A DNA stretch of 64,000 nucleotides, from the NCBI GenBank assembly GCA_017615275.1, contig JAGAAO010000071.1, forward strand, positions 1 through 64,000, given 5' to 3'. Origin of the DNA: Butyrivibrio sp. (GTDB lineage: Bacteria; Bacillota; Clostridia; Lachnospirales; Lachnospiraceae). The notes beneath the pieces are model-generated. The model made no database searches. It was not told the origin of the DNA and saw only the letters and a program-made list of their open reading frames with translations. The position numbers were made by a program, and so were the translations under genes. Below are positions 25,230 through 34,079 of the stretch, piece after piece. Each line of letters begins with the position of its first letter. Position 1 is the first letter of the stretch.

Positions 25230-26495
25230 ATGGCACTGATCAAGAAACCTGTTACCGGAATGAAGGATATTCTTCCTTCCGAGATGCAACTGAGAGACTA
25301 TTGCATAGGTATTATCAAGAAGACTTATGCTGAATTTGGCTTTACTTCAATAGAAACACCTTGTGTTGAATCCCTTGCGAACTTAAACAGCAAGCAGGGA
25401 GGAGAGAATGAGAAGCTCATTTTCAAGGTGATGAAAAGAGGAGATAAGCTTAAACTGGATGAAGCTAAGGAAGAAAACGATCTCACCGATTCGGGACTTC
25501 GTTATGACCTTACGGTTCCTCTGGTTCGTTTTTATGCAAATCACGCAAATGAGCTCCCGGCTCCTTTTAAGGCGCTTCAGATGGGAAATGTATGGAGAGC
25601 TGACAAACCCCAGAAGGGAAGATATCGTCAGTTCATGCAGTGCGATATAGATATATTGGGTGAACCTTCTAATCTTGCGGAGATAGAGCTTATCCTTGCT
25701 ACGACTACAACTCTTGGAAACCTTGGATTCAAGGACTTCAAGATTCGTATCAACGACAGAAGGATCCTCAAGGCTATGGCTTCTTACAGCGGATTCCCCG
25801 AGGAGAAGTTTGATGATGTATTCATTACCCTCGATAAGATGGATAAGATCGGACTTGAGGGTGTCAAGGACGTGCTTATCGAAGACGGTTATGCGCAGGA
25901 TTCTGTAGAGAAATACATAGAGCTCTTTAAACTTATCGAAGGAAAGAGCGGTATTGATGCTCTTAAAGCTGTTACTGACAAGATCGCAGACAGCCTTGCA
26001 CCTGAAGTAAGTGAAGGACTCAATGAGATAATTGACAGTGTTGAGAAGACAAAATCAGCACAGTTTGAGATGGTATTTGATCCTACTCTTGTAAGAGGAA
26101 TGTCATATTACACAGGAACAATCTTTGAAGTATCAATGCCTCAGTACGGCGGAAGCTGCGGCGGTGGCGGAAGATACGACAAGATGGTCGGAAAGTTCCT
26201 CGGACAGGAAACTCCTGCATGCGGATTTTCAATTGGATTTGAGAGAATCATCATGATAATGATGGATGAGGGATTCAAGATCCCCGGTGCGGGCACAAAG
26301 GTTGCTTACCTTATCGAGAAGGGTATAAAGGGCGACAGACTTGCTGAGATAATATCGGAAGCACAGAAGGAGAGAGCGGAAGGAAAGCAGGTTCTCGTTG
26401 TTCGCATGAACAAGAACAAGAAGTTCCAGAAGCAGAATCTTACAGAGCAGGGATATGAGGAGTTCAGAGATTTTTACGAGAAGCCATTGAGCTAA
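25230..26495 (+). CDS. hisS: Histidine--tRNA ligase
   Basis: A 421-residue class II synthetase that charges tRNA-His. The N-terminus KPVTGMKDILPSEM, motif 2 region QMGNVWRADKPQKGRYRQF, the histidine-binding LVRGMSYYTGTIFEV and motif 3 ACGFSIGFERI are all present. The C-terminal anticodon-binding region is short (about 345-421) and ends with NKNKKFQKQN, unlike the longer alpha/beta domain of E. coli HisRS. AAGGATGG precedes the ATG. No T-box or other leader fits in the 69 bp upstream. Confidence 0.93.
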   Translation: MALIKKPVTGMKDILPSEMQLRDYCIGIIKKTYAEFGFTSIETPCVESLANLNSKQGGENEKLIFKVMKRGDKLKLDEAKEENDLTDSGLRYDLTVPLVRFYANHANELPAPFKALQMGNVWRADKPQKGRYRQFMQCDIDILGEPSNLAEIELILATTTTLGNLGFKDFKIRINDRRILKAMASYSGFPEEKFDDVFITLDKMDKIGLEGVKDVLIEDGYAQDSVEKYIELFKLIEGKSGIDALKAVTDKIADSLAPEVSEGLNEIIDSVEKTKSAQFEMVFDPTLVRGMSYYTGTIFEVSMPQYGGSCGGGGRYDKMVGKFLGQETPACGFSIGFERIIMIMMDEGFKIPGAGTKVAYLIEKGIKGDRLAEIISEAQKERAEGKQVLVVRMNKNKKFQKQNLTEQGYEEFRDFYEKPLS

Positions 26496-26510
26496 ACGGG
26501 AGGAATGCGA

Positions 26511-27791
26511 TTGGACATTCATATAGTCAGAGTAGTCACCTTGGTAATACTGGTCTTGCTGTCTGCGTTTTTTTCATCGGCGGAGACAGCCTATATGACG
26601 GCCAACAGAGTCAGGATAAAGGCTCTTGCGGACGGAGGAAATAAAAGAGCGGCAAGAGTACTTGCCATCTGTGAAGATCCTCAGAAGATGCTTTCCGCAA
26701 TTCTTATCGGAAACAATATAGTGAATCTGAGTGCTTCGGCGCTTATGACTGTGTTTGTCACCGATTTATGGGGGAATCCGTATATCGGTCTTGGAACCGG
26801 TGTACTGACTTTGATTGTTCTGATATTCGGTGAGATAATTCCAAAGACGGCAGCCAAGGCATATGCTGAGAGCATGGCGGTAATCTATGAGCCGTTCGTG
26901 GCTTTTTTGATGGTAGTGATGGTTCCGCTTATTGTTATTATCAACGGAATCGCGACCATAATTTTAAAAATCTTCAGGATCGATCCCAACAAACAGCAGT
27001 CAATGACCGAGACTGAACTTAAGACTTATGTTGATGTAAGTCATGAGGACGGCGTCATAGAAAGCGACGAGAAGAAGATCATTTTCAATCTTTTTGATTT
27101 TAGTGATGCGCTTGCAAAAGATATCATGATCCCGAGGATCGACATGAGCTGTGTGAGCTCGGATGCTGATTACAATGAGGTTATGAGGATATTCAAAGAG
27201 GATATGTACACCAGAATTCCTGTTTATGACGGGAACGATCAGGATAATATCATAGGCCTCATAAACGTCAAGGATCTCATTCTTATCAAGGATAAAGAGA
27301 ATTTTAAGATCAAGGATCACATAAGAAAAGCTTATTATACCTATGAATATAAGAAGACAGCCGATCTTCTCATGGAAATGAGAGAGAATACCAAGAATGT
27401 GGCGTTTGTCCTTTCTGAGTACGGATCGACCGTCGGAATGATAACGCTTGAAGATCTTCTTGAGGAGATTGTCGGCGAGATAAGGGATGAATACGATTCC
27501 GACGAGGCAGAGCTTATCAAGAATGTGGGCGGCAAAAAATATCTCGTTGAAGGTAATATGAAGCTCACGGATATAAACGATGCGCTCGGAACGGATCTTT
27601 CGTCCGAAGATTATGACTCTATCGGAGGACTTATGATAGAGAATCTGGACAGACTTCCGAGATATGGTGAAACGGTTACTCTTGATAACGGAATCACGCT
27701 TACAGCGAGAGGAATTAAGAGGAACAGAATCACGAAAGTTCTTATGACGGCGAATGTTGAGCAGCCTAAGGGACAAAAAGAAACACTTTAA
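26511..27791 (+). CDS. CNNM/CorC-HlyC family membrane protein with CBS domains
   Basis: A 426-residue protein: DUF21/CNNM membrane domain (about 1-170, with FFSSAETAYMTANRVR and LIFGEIIPKT), a CBS pair (about 195-320, with DIMIPRIDM and VLSEYGSTVGMITLEDLLEEIVGEI) and a C-terminal CorC_HlyC domain. The family exports or balances magnesium or cobalt; hemolysin in its older name is misleading. The TTG at 26511 is chosen because GGGAGG ends 7 nt before it, while the ATG at 26505 is only 1-2 nt away. It is 15 bp downstream of hisS. Confidence 0.9.
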   Translation: MDIHIVRVVTLVILVLLSAFFSSAETAYMTANRVRIKALADGGNKRAARVLAICEDPQKMLSAILIGNNIVNLSASALMTVFVTDLWGNPYIGLGTGVLTLIVLIFGEIIPKTAAKAYAESMAVIYEPFVAFLMVVMVPLIVIINGIATIILKIFRIDPNKQQSMTETELKTYVDVSHEDGVIESDEKKIIFNLFDFSDALAKDIMIPRIDMSCVSSDADYNEVMRIFKEDMYTRIPVYDGNDQDNIIGLINVKDLILIKDKENFKIKDHIRKAYYTYEYKKTADLLMEMRENTKNVAFVLSEYGSTVGMITLEDLLEEIVGEIRDEYDSDEAELIKNVGGKKYLVEGNMKLTDINDALGTDLSSEDYDSIGGLMIENLDRLPRYGETVTLDNGITLTARGIKRNRITKVLMTANVEQPKGQKETL

Positions 27792-27815
27792 TAATTTACG
27801 AATATATGATATACT
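27787..27815 (+). promoter_or_regulatory. Possible promoter for the SCIFF peptide
   Basis: TTTAAT (27787-27792), 17 bp, TATACT (27810-27815). The -10 is good and the -35 is weak. It lies about 60 bp before the peptide start, at the end of the preceding gene. Confidence 0.4.
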
Positions 27816-27876
27816 ATGTCGATGTAGAAGGCTCAGAATTATCAAGTTTTTTGAGCTAATTTTAGGAGGAGAATTG

Positions 27877-28023
27877 ATGAAGCACGTTAAGACTTTGGTT
27901 ACTAGAAATCTTAAAGAGTCTATGAAGAAGGGTGGATGCGGCGAGTGCCAGACATCTTGCCAGTCTGCATGCAAGACTTCATGCACAGTTGGAAACCAGA
28001 GCTGTGAGCAGCTTAGCAAATAA
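27877..28023 (+). CDS. scfA: SCIFF ribosomally made peptide (six cysteines in forty-five)
   Basis: A 48-residue peptide with the family start MKHVKTLVTRNLK and six cysteines in the C-terminal half (KGGCGECQTSC, then SACKTSC and QSCEQ). SCIFF peptides are precursors modified by a radical SAM maturase that links Cys sulfur to a residue (thioether), and they are near universal in Clostridia with unknown final role. AGGAGGAG precedes the ATG by about 6 nt, giving a strong translation signal. The maturase gene follows at 28101. Confidence 0.95.
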   Translation: MKHVKTLVTRNLKESMKKGGCGECQTSCQSACKTSCTVGNQSCEQLSK

Positions 28024-28047
28024 TATTATTTAAAATATTTAAAATCA

Positions 28048-28077
28048 GGCGGGCAGCGGCCACGGTCGCTGCCCGCC
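28048..28077 (+). promoter_or_regulatory. Strong hairpin between peptide and maturase genes
   Basis: A perfect 11-bp GC-rich stem (GGCGGGCAGCG with CGCTGCCCGCC) and 8-nt loop, without a U tract. It probably protects the peptide mRNA or reduces read-through so that the peptide is made in excess over its enzyme. Confidence 0.6.
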
Positions 28078-28100
28078 GTATGTAGGTTACGGGAGATATT

Positions 28101-29531
28101 ATGATTCACGCATATAAGAACAATGGCTACAATATTGTTCTGGATGTTAACAGCGGATCGGTGCATGTCGTTGACGATGTTGTTTACGATCTTGTCACGA
28201 TCATCGAGGATAAGCTTAAGTGCAAATACGGCACAGCTTCCGCACCTGAGGATGAATCCGAGATAAGTACAGAAGAACTTAACGGATTGTATGAAGATGT
28301 TTTGGCAACGACCGAGCTTTCATCAAAATATTCCACAGATGACATCAGGGAAGGAATCGAAGAGATTCTTGAACTCAGAGCATCACAGGTTCTTTATACA
28401 GACGATGTGTATGAGGACTATGTAGATGATTTTCAGAACAGAGACACAGTTGTAAAGGCGCTTTGCCTCAATGTGGCTCACGATTGCAACTTGAGATGTA
28501 AATATTGTTTTGCTGATGAGGGTGAATACCATGGCAGAAGAGCTCTCATGAGTGAAGAAGTAGGAAAGGCGGCACTTGATTTCCTTGTTAAGAATTCGGG
28601 AGGAAGGAAGAACCTCGAAGTTGATTTCTTCGGCGGAGAACCCCTGATGAACTGGGAAGTAGTCAAGAAGCTTGTCGAGTACGGACGTTCTATAGAAAAA
28701 GAATACGACAAGAATTTCCGTTTTACCATTACAACAAACGGAACTCTTTTAAATGATGAGATACTTGAGTTTGTAAATAAAGAGATGGGTAACATCGTAC
28801 TTTCCATCGACGGACGAAAGGAAGTTAACGATTCCATGCGCCCCAGAAGAGGCGGACAGGGCAGTTACGATGATATTGTTCCCAAGTATCAGAAGGTTGC
28901 GGAGAGCCGTCACCAGTTAAGATACTTCGTTCGCGGAACATTTACTCATGCGAATCTTGATTTCTCGGAGGATGTTAAGCACCTTGCGGAGCTCGGATTT
29001 AAGCAGATATCTGTTGAGCCCGTTGTTGCGTCTCCTGAGGACTGGTATTCATTCAAAGATGAGGATATTCCGATCATCTGTGAGGAATACGACAAGCTTG
29101 CCAAGTATTATATTCAGAAGCACAAGGAAGGAAAAGGTTTCAATTTCTTCCACTTCAACATAGACCTTGAAGGCGGTCCTTGCGTTGCCAAGAGACTTTC
29201 CGGCTGCGGTTCGGGATGTGAGTACCTCGGTGTTACACCTTGGGGCGACCTGTATCCCTGCCATCAGTTTGTCGGAAATGAAGATTTTATTATGGGTAAT
29301 GTCTTCGAGGGAATAAAGCGGAATGACATCAGAGATATGTTCAAGAAGAGCAATGTCTATTCCAGACCCGAGTGTGAGAAGTGCTTTGCAAGGTACTATT
29401 GCAGCGGAGGCTGCGCAGCCAATGCATATAATTTTAACGGCGATATCAATTCCACATACAAGCACGGATGTGAACTTCAGAGAAAACGTATTGAATGTGC
29501 GATAATGATAAAGGCGGCGTTGGCAGAATAA
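28101..29531 (+). CDS. scfB: SCIFF radical SAM maturase (SPASM domain)
   Basis: A 476-residue enzyme. The first about 110 residues look like a precursor-recognition region. The radical SAM core has CNLRCKYC near 131-138 and FFGGEPLMN. The C-terminal SPASM-type region has clustered cysteines (GCGSGCEY, LYPCHQF, CEKCFARYYCSGGC). It forms thioether bonds in the adjacent six-Cys peptide. The ATG at 28101 has GGGAGA about 6 nt upstream. Order peptide-maturase-secDF is typical in Clostridia, so gene placement supports the call. Confidence 0.95.
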   Translation: MIHAYKNNGYNIVLDVNSGSVHVVDDVVYDLVTIIEDKLKCKYGTASAPEDESEISTEELNGLYEDVLATTELSSKYSTDDIREGIEEILELRASQVLYTDDVYEDYVDDFQNRDTVVKALCLNVAHDCNLRCKYCFADEGEYHGRRALMSEEVGKAALDFLVKNSGGRKNLEVDFFGGEPLMNWEVVKKLVEYGRSIEKEYDKNFRFTITTNGTLLNDEILEFVNKEMGNIVLSIDGRKEVNDSMRPRRGGQGSYDDIVPKYQKVAESRHQLRYFVRGTFTHANLDFSEDVKHLAELGFKQISVEPVVASPEDWYSFKDEDIPIICEEYDKLAKYYIQKHKEGKGFNFFHFNIDLEGGPCVAKRLSGCGSGCEYLGVTPWGDLYPCHQFVGNEDFIMGNVFEGIKRNDIRDMFKKSNVYSRPECEKCFARYYCSGGCAANAYNFNGDINSTYKHGCELQRKRIECAIMIKAALAE

Positions 29532-29559
29532 AATATATTTCATTGGGAGGAAATGTATA

Positions 29560-31848
29560 ATGAAAAGATTAAAGTGGATTCCCGCTTTGATTGCTACCCT
29601 GGTTGTTTTTGTTGTGCTTGGTTATTCAGCAGTATACGGCTGGGGCAACGACAAATCAGGATCTCTGTCAAGTATTGATCTTGGACTCGATCTGGCAGGT
29701 GGTGTGAGCATCACATATCAGGTTGCCGGTGAAGAGAATCCAAGCAAGGAAGATATGAGCGATACCATCTTCAAACTTCAGCAGCGTGTAGAGCAGTACA
29801 GCACAGAAGCTCAGGTTTATCAGGAAGGCTCTAACAGAATCAATATTGAGATTCCGGGTGTAACGGATGCAAACAGGATTCTTGAGGAACTCGGTAATCC
29901 CGGTAAGATGGTGTTCATCAGCCACTTGGACAAAGACGGCAATGAAAACTATACATATCACAGTGGCATAACCACTGATGCAGATGGCAACATGTCTCTT
30001 GAAGAAGGAGTAATGCCCGGCTATCAGCTCAACAAGACATTGGAAGAGCTCGAGAAGGACGGTTCCATTGTTCTTTCGGGTACAGATGTTGCATCGGCTC
30101 AGGTTGTTGGTCAGCAGAATGAGTATGGTCAGCAGGAGCCTGTAGTATCACTTGAATTTACCAAAGAAGGTGCGCAGGCATTTGGTGAAGCTACAAAGGT
30201 TGCATATAAAAACAATCAGGATACCATTGCGATTTACTATGATGGTAAATTCCTTAGCGTTCCTTCTGTTAAGGCAGAGATCCTTGACGGAAAGAGCATT
30301 ATAAGCGGTAACTTTACATTTGAATCAGCCAATGAACTTGCTACAAACATCAGAGTCGGAGCTCTTAAGCTTGAACTTAACGAACTTCGTTCAAATGTTG
30401 TCGGAGCTCAGCTTGGTTCAGACGCTATCAGAACAAGTTTGATCGCTGCAGCTGTTGGTTTTGCACTTATTGCAATCTTTATGATCGTATTCTTCAGATT
30501 GCTCGGTTTTTCAGCGACACTTGCTCTTGGATTCTATTGCGGAGCGATAGTATTCCTTCTTTCAGCATTTGAGATGACACTTACACTTCCCGGTATAGCC
30601 GGTATCATCCTCTCAATCGGTATGGCGGTTGATGCCAACGTTCTCGTATTTGCGAGAATCAGGGAAGAAATCGCAGCCGGAAAAGCTGTTGACGATGCAA
30701 GAAAGAGCGGATATAACAAAGCGCTTTCATCAATCCTCGACGGAAATATTACAACACTAATTATTGCCGTAGTTTTGAGAGTTGCAGGAACAGGAACAAT
30801 CAAGGGATTCGCCGAGACATTGATTCTTGGTATCATCCTTTCAATGTTCACAGCGCTTTTTGTTACAAGATGGCTTACTTCTATCTTCTACGGACTTGGA
30901 CTTCAGAGCCCCGTATTGTACGGAAAGGCTAAGAAAGCTACAACAAAGGCTTTTGTTGAGAAGAGAAAGATTTCATACAGTATCTCAGCTTCTATAATTG
31001 CGATCGGTATTGTGGTTATGATATTCAATGCTGCAAACGGAAGAGGCGCATTTAACTACAGCCTTGATTTCGTTGGTGGTACATCAACAACTGTAACATT
31101 TGATAAAGCGTATGAGTTTAACGTTGTTGAATCGGATATGGTTCCTACGATCAAGGAAGCTACAGGCGCTAAGGAAGTTCTTCCTCAGGCTGTAAAGGGA
31201 ACAAACCAGATCATCTTTAAGACAGGAACACTTAATGTAGAGCAGAGAGAAGCATTTGAGAAGGTTATGGCAGAGAAGTATGGTGTAAGCGGTGAGAATA
31301 TCGCTGCTGAGACAATAAGCTCTACCATAAGCAGTGAGATGAGAATAGATGCCGTTAAGGCTGTTATAGTTGCACTTATACTTATGCTTATTTACATCTG
31401 GATCAGATTTAAGGATATCAAGTTTGGTGCAGCCGCTATTATCGCACTTTTCCATGACGCACTCGTTGTTGTTGTGGCTTATGCAATCTCAAGATATGCG
31501 GTAGGAACAACATTTATTGCTGTTATCCTTACAATCATCGGATATTCGATCAACGATACTATCGTTACATTTGACCGTATCCGTGAGAACCTGCATCTTG
31601 CAAACAATAAGAAAGAGTTCAGCGAGCTCGTTGACAAGAGTGTATCTCAGACAGTTACACGAAGCTTGTTTACATCGGCAACAACATTCTTCACCGTTTT
31701 GGCTCTGTTCATTTTCGGTGTAGCTGATATTAAAGCATTTGCGCTTCCTCTCATGGTAGGTGTTATCTGCGGTACATATTCATCAATATTTATCGCATCA
31801 CCTGTTTGGTATGACCTTAAGGCGAATTTAAAAAAGTCGTCTAAATAA
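29560..31848 (+). CDS. secDF: Protein translocase SecDF fusion
   Basis: A 762-residue membrane protein uniting SecD and SecF, which use the proton motive force to help pull proteins across the membrane after SecYEG. Residues 1-450 are SecD-like (LGLDLAGGVSITYQV, then EFTKEGAQAFGEAT and VDANVLVFARIREE). Residues about 460-760 are SecF-like (YSLDFVGGTS, IKFGAAAIIALFHDALV-type region and INDTIVTFDRIREN). About twelve membrane helices are visible in two groups. The start has GGGAGGAAAT upstream. It probably sits on the same transcript as the SCIFF maturase. Confidence 0.95.
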   Translation: MKRLKWIPALIATLVVFVVLGYSAVYGWGNDKSGSLSSIDLGLDLAGGVSITYQVAGEENPSKEDMSDTIFKLQQRVEQYSTEAQVYQEGSNRINIEIPGVTDANRILEELGNPGKMVFISHLDKDGNENYTYHSGITTDADGNMSLEEGVMPGYQLNKTLEELEKDGSIVLSGTDVASAQVVGQQNEYGQQEPVVSLEFTKEGAQAFGEATKVAYKNNQDTIAIYYDGKFLSVPSVKAEILDGKSIISGNFTFESANELATNIRVGALKLELNELRSNVVGAQLGSDAIRTSLIAAAVGFALIAIFMIVFFRLLGFSATLALGFYCGAIVFLLSAFEMTLTLPGIAGIILSIGMAVDANVLVFARIREEIAAGKAVDDARKSGYNKALSSILDGNITTLIIAVVLRVAGTGTIKGFAETLILGIILSMFTALFVTRWLTSIFYGLGLQSPVLYGKAKKATTKAFVEKRKISYSISASIIAIGIVVMIFNAANGRGAFNYSLDFVGGTSTTVTFDKAYEFNVVESDMVPTIKEATGAKEVLPQAVKGTNQIIFKTGTLNVEQREAFEKVMAEKYGVSGENIAAETISSTISSEMRIDAVKAVIVALILMLIYIWIRFKDIKFGAAAIIALFHDALVVVVAYAISRYAVGTTFIAVILTIIGYSINDTIVTFDRIRENLHLANNKKEFSELVDKSVSQTVTRSLFTSATTFFTVLALFIFGVADIKAFALPLMVGVICGTYSSIFIASPVWYDLKANLKKSSK

Positions 31849-31875
31849 GTAATTGTTAATGTATAATAATTAAGG

Positions 31876-31918
31876 GTGCCGTCTTTGGTGTAGTTTTACA
31901 CCCAAGGCGGCACATTTT
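31876..31918 (+). terminator. Terminator of the SCIFF-secDF transcript
   Basis: A 17-bp near-complete stem (31876-31892 with 31897-31913; two U-G type pairs) and a GTTT loop, followed by ATTTTAA. A second A/T-rich stem (31914-31929 with 31933-31948) comes right after. Confidence 0.75.
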
Positions 31919-31951
31919 AATTCAAAGGATTTTCCTTTTAATTAAAATGTG

Positions 31952-31965
31952 TCGCAGGGATGCGA
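31952..31965 (+). repeat. Dispersed mini-hairpin TCGCAGGGATGCGA
   Basis: A 5-bp stem closed by GGGA, a GNRA-type tetraloop. The core CGCAGGGATGCG also occurs at 14504-14515 and 60574-60585, each time in an intergenic stretch downstream of a gene. Confidence 0.6.
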
Positions 31966-32020
31966 TAGCACTAAATACTAACATATAAGCCTTTTTTAAT
32001 ATTTTTTTACGGAGTTTGAT

Positions 32021-33850
32021 ATGGCAAAATGGATGATAGCAAATAAGAAAGCGGATTTTGATGGACTGGCTAGGGAATTTGGCATAAGAAATATAACCGC
32101 CAGACTTATAGCTAACAGGCTTATTACCGATAGAACAAAAGAGAATATTCAGTGCAGCGAAGAAGCTGTGAAAAACTACATAAGCGGCGATATTTCCGTT
32201 CTTCACGATCCTTTTTTAATGAAGGACATGGAGAAGGGCGCAAGGCTGATTCTTGATAAGATCAAGGAGAAAAAGAGCATAAGAGTAATAGGAGACTATG
32301 ACGTTGATGGAATATGTTCATCTTACATACTTGTCTCAGGCTTGAAACTCTTTGGAGCAGAAGTTGACTGTGTTCTTCCCGACAGAGTAAAGGACGGATA
32401 CGGACTTAGCATTAAACTTGTGGAAGAAGCGCTTGAAGCGGGAATCGACACAATAATAACCTGTGATAACGGTATTGCTGCTGCAGAGCAGATAGCTCAT
32501 GCCAGGGAAAAAGGAATGACGGTCGTGGTTACAGATCACCATGAAGTTCCTTTTGAGATGGATGAAGAGAACGATTCTGTGAAGACGGAAATTCTTCCTC
32601 CTGCCGACGCAGTTATAGATCCCAAGAGATCTGAGGGCGAATACCCGTTTAAGGAGATCTGTGGGGCTGTGGTCGCTTATAAATTCCTTCAGGCGATGTC
32701 TGAGTTAAATAAGGACGGAGAGCCTTCACAAGCTGCAAGAGAAGAGTTTTTTGACCAGAAGCTTATATTTGCAGGAATTGCTACCGTATGCGACGTTATG
32801 GAGCTTAAGGATGAGAACAGAGTAATTGTTCGTGAATCCCTTGCACGCATTCACAGAACGGACAATAAAGGGCTTAAAGCTCTTGTTGACGTAAACGGAC
32901 TGGATGCTTATCACATGACGGGATATCACTACGGATTCGTTATCGGACCGTGCCTTAATGCTACGGGAAGACTTGATCAGGCGACCAGAGCTCTTTCACT
33001 TTTCCTTGAAGAGGATGTAGCGGAGGCAGCTAAGATTGCGGGAGATCTTAAGAGTCTTAACGACAGCAGAAAGGATATGACGCAGAAAGGCGTGGATGAA
33101 GCTGTTGATTTCGTTGAACGAGAGACGGCTAAGGACAGAATGCCCAAGGTTATCGTGCTCTATCTTCCGGAAGTCCATGAGTCAATTGCGGGAATTATCG
33201 CGGGCAAGATAAAAGAGAAGTATTACAGGCCCACAATAGTTCTGACAAAGGCTGCAGACGGCGGAGCAAAAGGCTCGGGACGTTCCATCGAGAGTTATGA
33301 CATGTATGAGGAATTATCCCGTTGTAAGGAGCTCTTTTCCAAATTCGGAGGACATAAGATGGCGGCAGGGCTGTCTCTTCCGGAGGAAAATATAGATGTT
33401 CTTAGGGCAAAGCTCAACGAGAACTGCACTCTGACTGAAGAAGATTTTGTTCCGATACTTCATCTTGATATGGTCATGCCACTTAAATACATTGATATGG
33501 ATCTTATCAAGGAGTTTTCACTTTTGGAACCGTTCGGAACAGGCAATTCAAAGCCTCTTTTTGCTCAGCGCGACGTAACTTTATTGTCGGGACGTATCTT
33601 GGGAAAAAACAAGAACTGCGGCAAGTACAGAGTTACCGATGAAGGTGGTAAGCTATACGATATGATGTTCTTCGGGGACATGGAAAGATGGCACAGCTTT
33701 CTCAATGATAAATACGGTGCAAACAAAGTGGAGGATTTATACAGCGGTATGACGGACGGGACTATGAAGGTCAGCATCGCGTACCAGCCGGATATAAATT
33801 CGTATCAGGGAAGGGAAAGCGTTCAGATAATAATGAACGACTTCACATGA
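32021..33850 (+). CDS. recJ: Single-stranded-DNA-specific exonuclease RecJ
   Basis: A 609-residue DHH-family 5'-3' exonuclease used in recombination and mismatch repair. Motif I is GDYDVDG (91-97), TDHHEVP holds the DHH signature near 171, and DHHA1 ends with SGRSIESYDMYEELSRC and FGGHKMAAGLSL. The OB-fold C-terminal domain is present. Length is at the short end for the family. ATG 32021 has ACGGAG about 7 nt upstream. Confidence 0.93.
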   Translation: MAKWMIANKKADFDGLAREFGIRNITARLIANRLITDRTKENIQCSEEAVKNYISGDISVLHDPFLMKDMEKGARLILDKIKEKKSIRVIGDYDVDGICSSYILVSGLKLFGAEVDCVLPDRVKDGYGLSIKLVEEALEAGIDTIITCDNGIAAAEQIAHAREKGMTVVVTDHHEVPFEMDEENDSVKTEILPPADAVIDPKRSEGEYPFKEICGAVVAYKFLQAMSELNKDGEPSQAAREEFFDQKLIFAGIATVCDVMELKDENRVIVRESLARIHRTDNKGLKALVDVNGLDAYHMTGYHYGFVIGPCLNATGRLDQATRALSLFLEEDVAEAAKIAGDLKSLNDSRKDMTQKGVDEAVDFVERETAKDRMPKVIVLYLPEVHESIAGIIAGKIKEKYYRPTIVLTKAADGGAKGSGRSIESYDMYEELSRCKELFSKFGGHKMAAGLSLPEENIDVLRAKLNENCTLTEEDFVPILHLDMVMPLKYIDMDLIKEFSLLEPFGTGNSKPLFAQRDVTLLSGRILGKNKNCGKYRVTDEGGKLYDMMFFGDMERWHSFLNDKYGANKVEDLYSGMTDGTMKVSIAYQPDINSYQGRESVQIIMNDFT

Positions 33851-33854
33851 AAGA

Positions 33855-33936
33855 CCCCCTAAACCCACAAAAACACACGCGAAGCGTGTGTTTGCGGTTT
33901 CTTATGAGGGGGAGATAGTGAGTTTTTCAACTCACT
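33855..33936 (+). terminator. Double hairpin terminator after recJ
   Basis: An inner perfect 10-bp stem AAACACACGC-GAA-GCGTGTGTTT (33871-33893) is extended by AAACC/GGTTT and by CCCCC (33855) with GGGGG (33908-33912). A second perfect 8-bp hairpin AGTGAGTT-TTTC-AACTCACT follows (33917-33936). Confidence 0.65.
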
Positions 33937-34008
33937 TCTATGTTATTAATCATATACTAAAAATGTGAATAAAATGTGTCGAAAAAATAAAATATTTAAT
34001 TTAATCTA

Positions 34009-34048
34009 TTTTGACTAAAAACGCTGATTAAATTAACTAAAGTCAAAA
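34009..34048 (+). promoter_or_regulatory. murE: murE promoter flanked by an inverted repeat
   Basis: TTGACT (34011-34016), 17 bp, TAACTA (34034-34039). TTTTGACT (34009-34016) and its exact complement AGTCAAAA (34041-34048) bracket the promoter, as an operator might. Confidence 0.5.
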
Positions 34049-34079
34049 GTAAGTTTAAGAAAAAGAATGGAGGTTTAAT

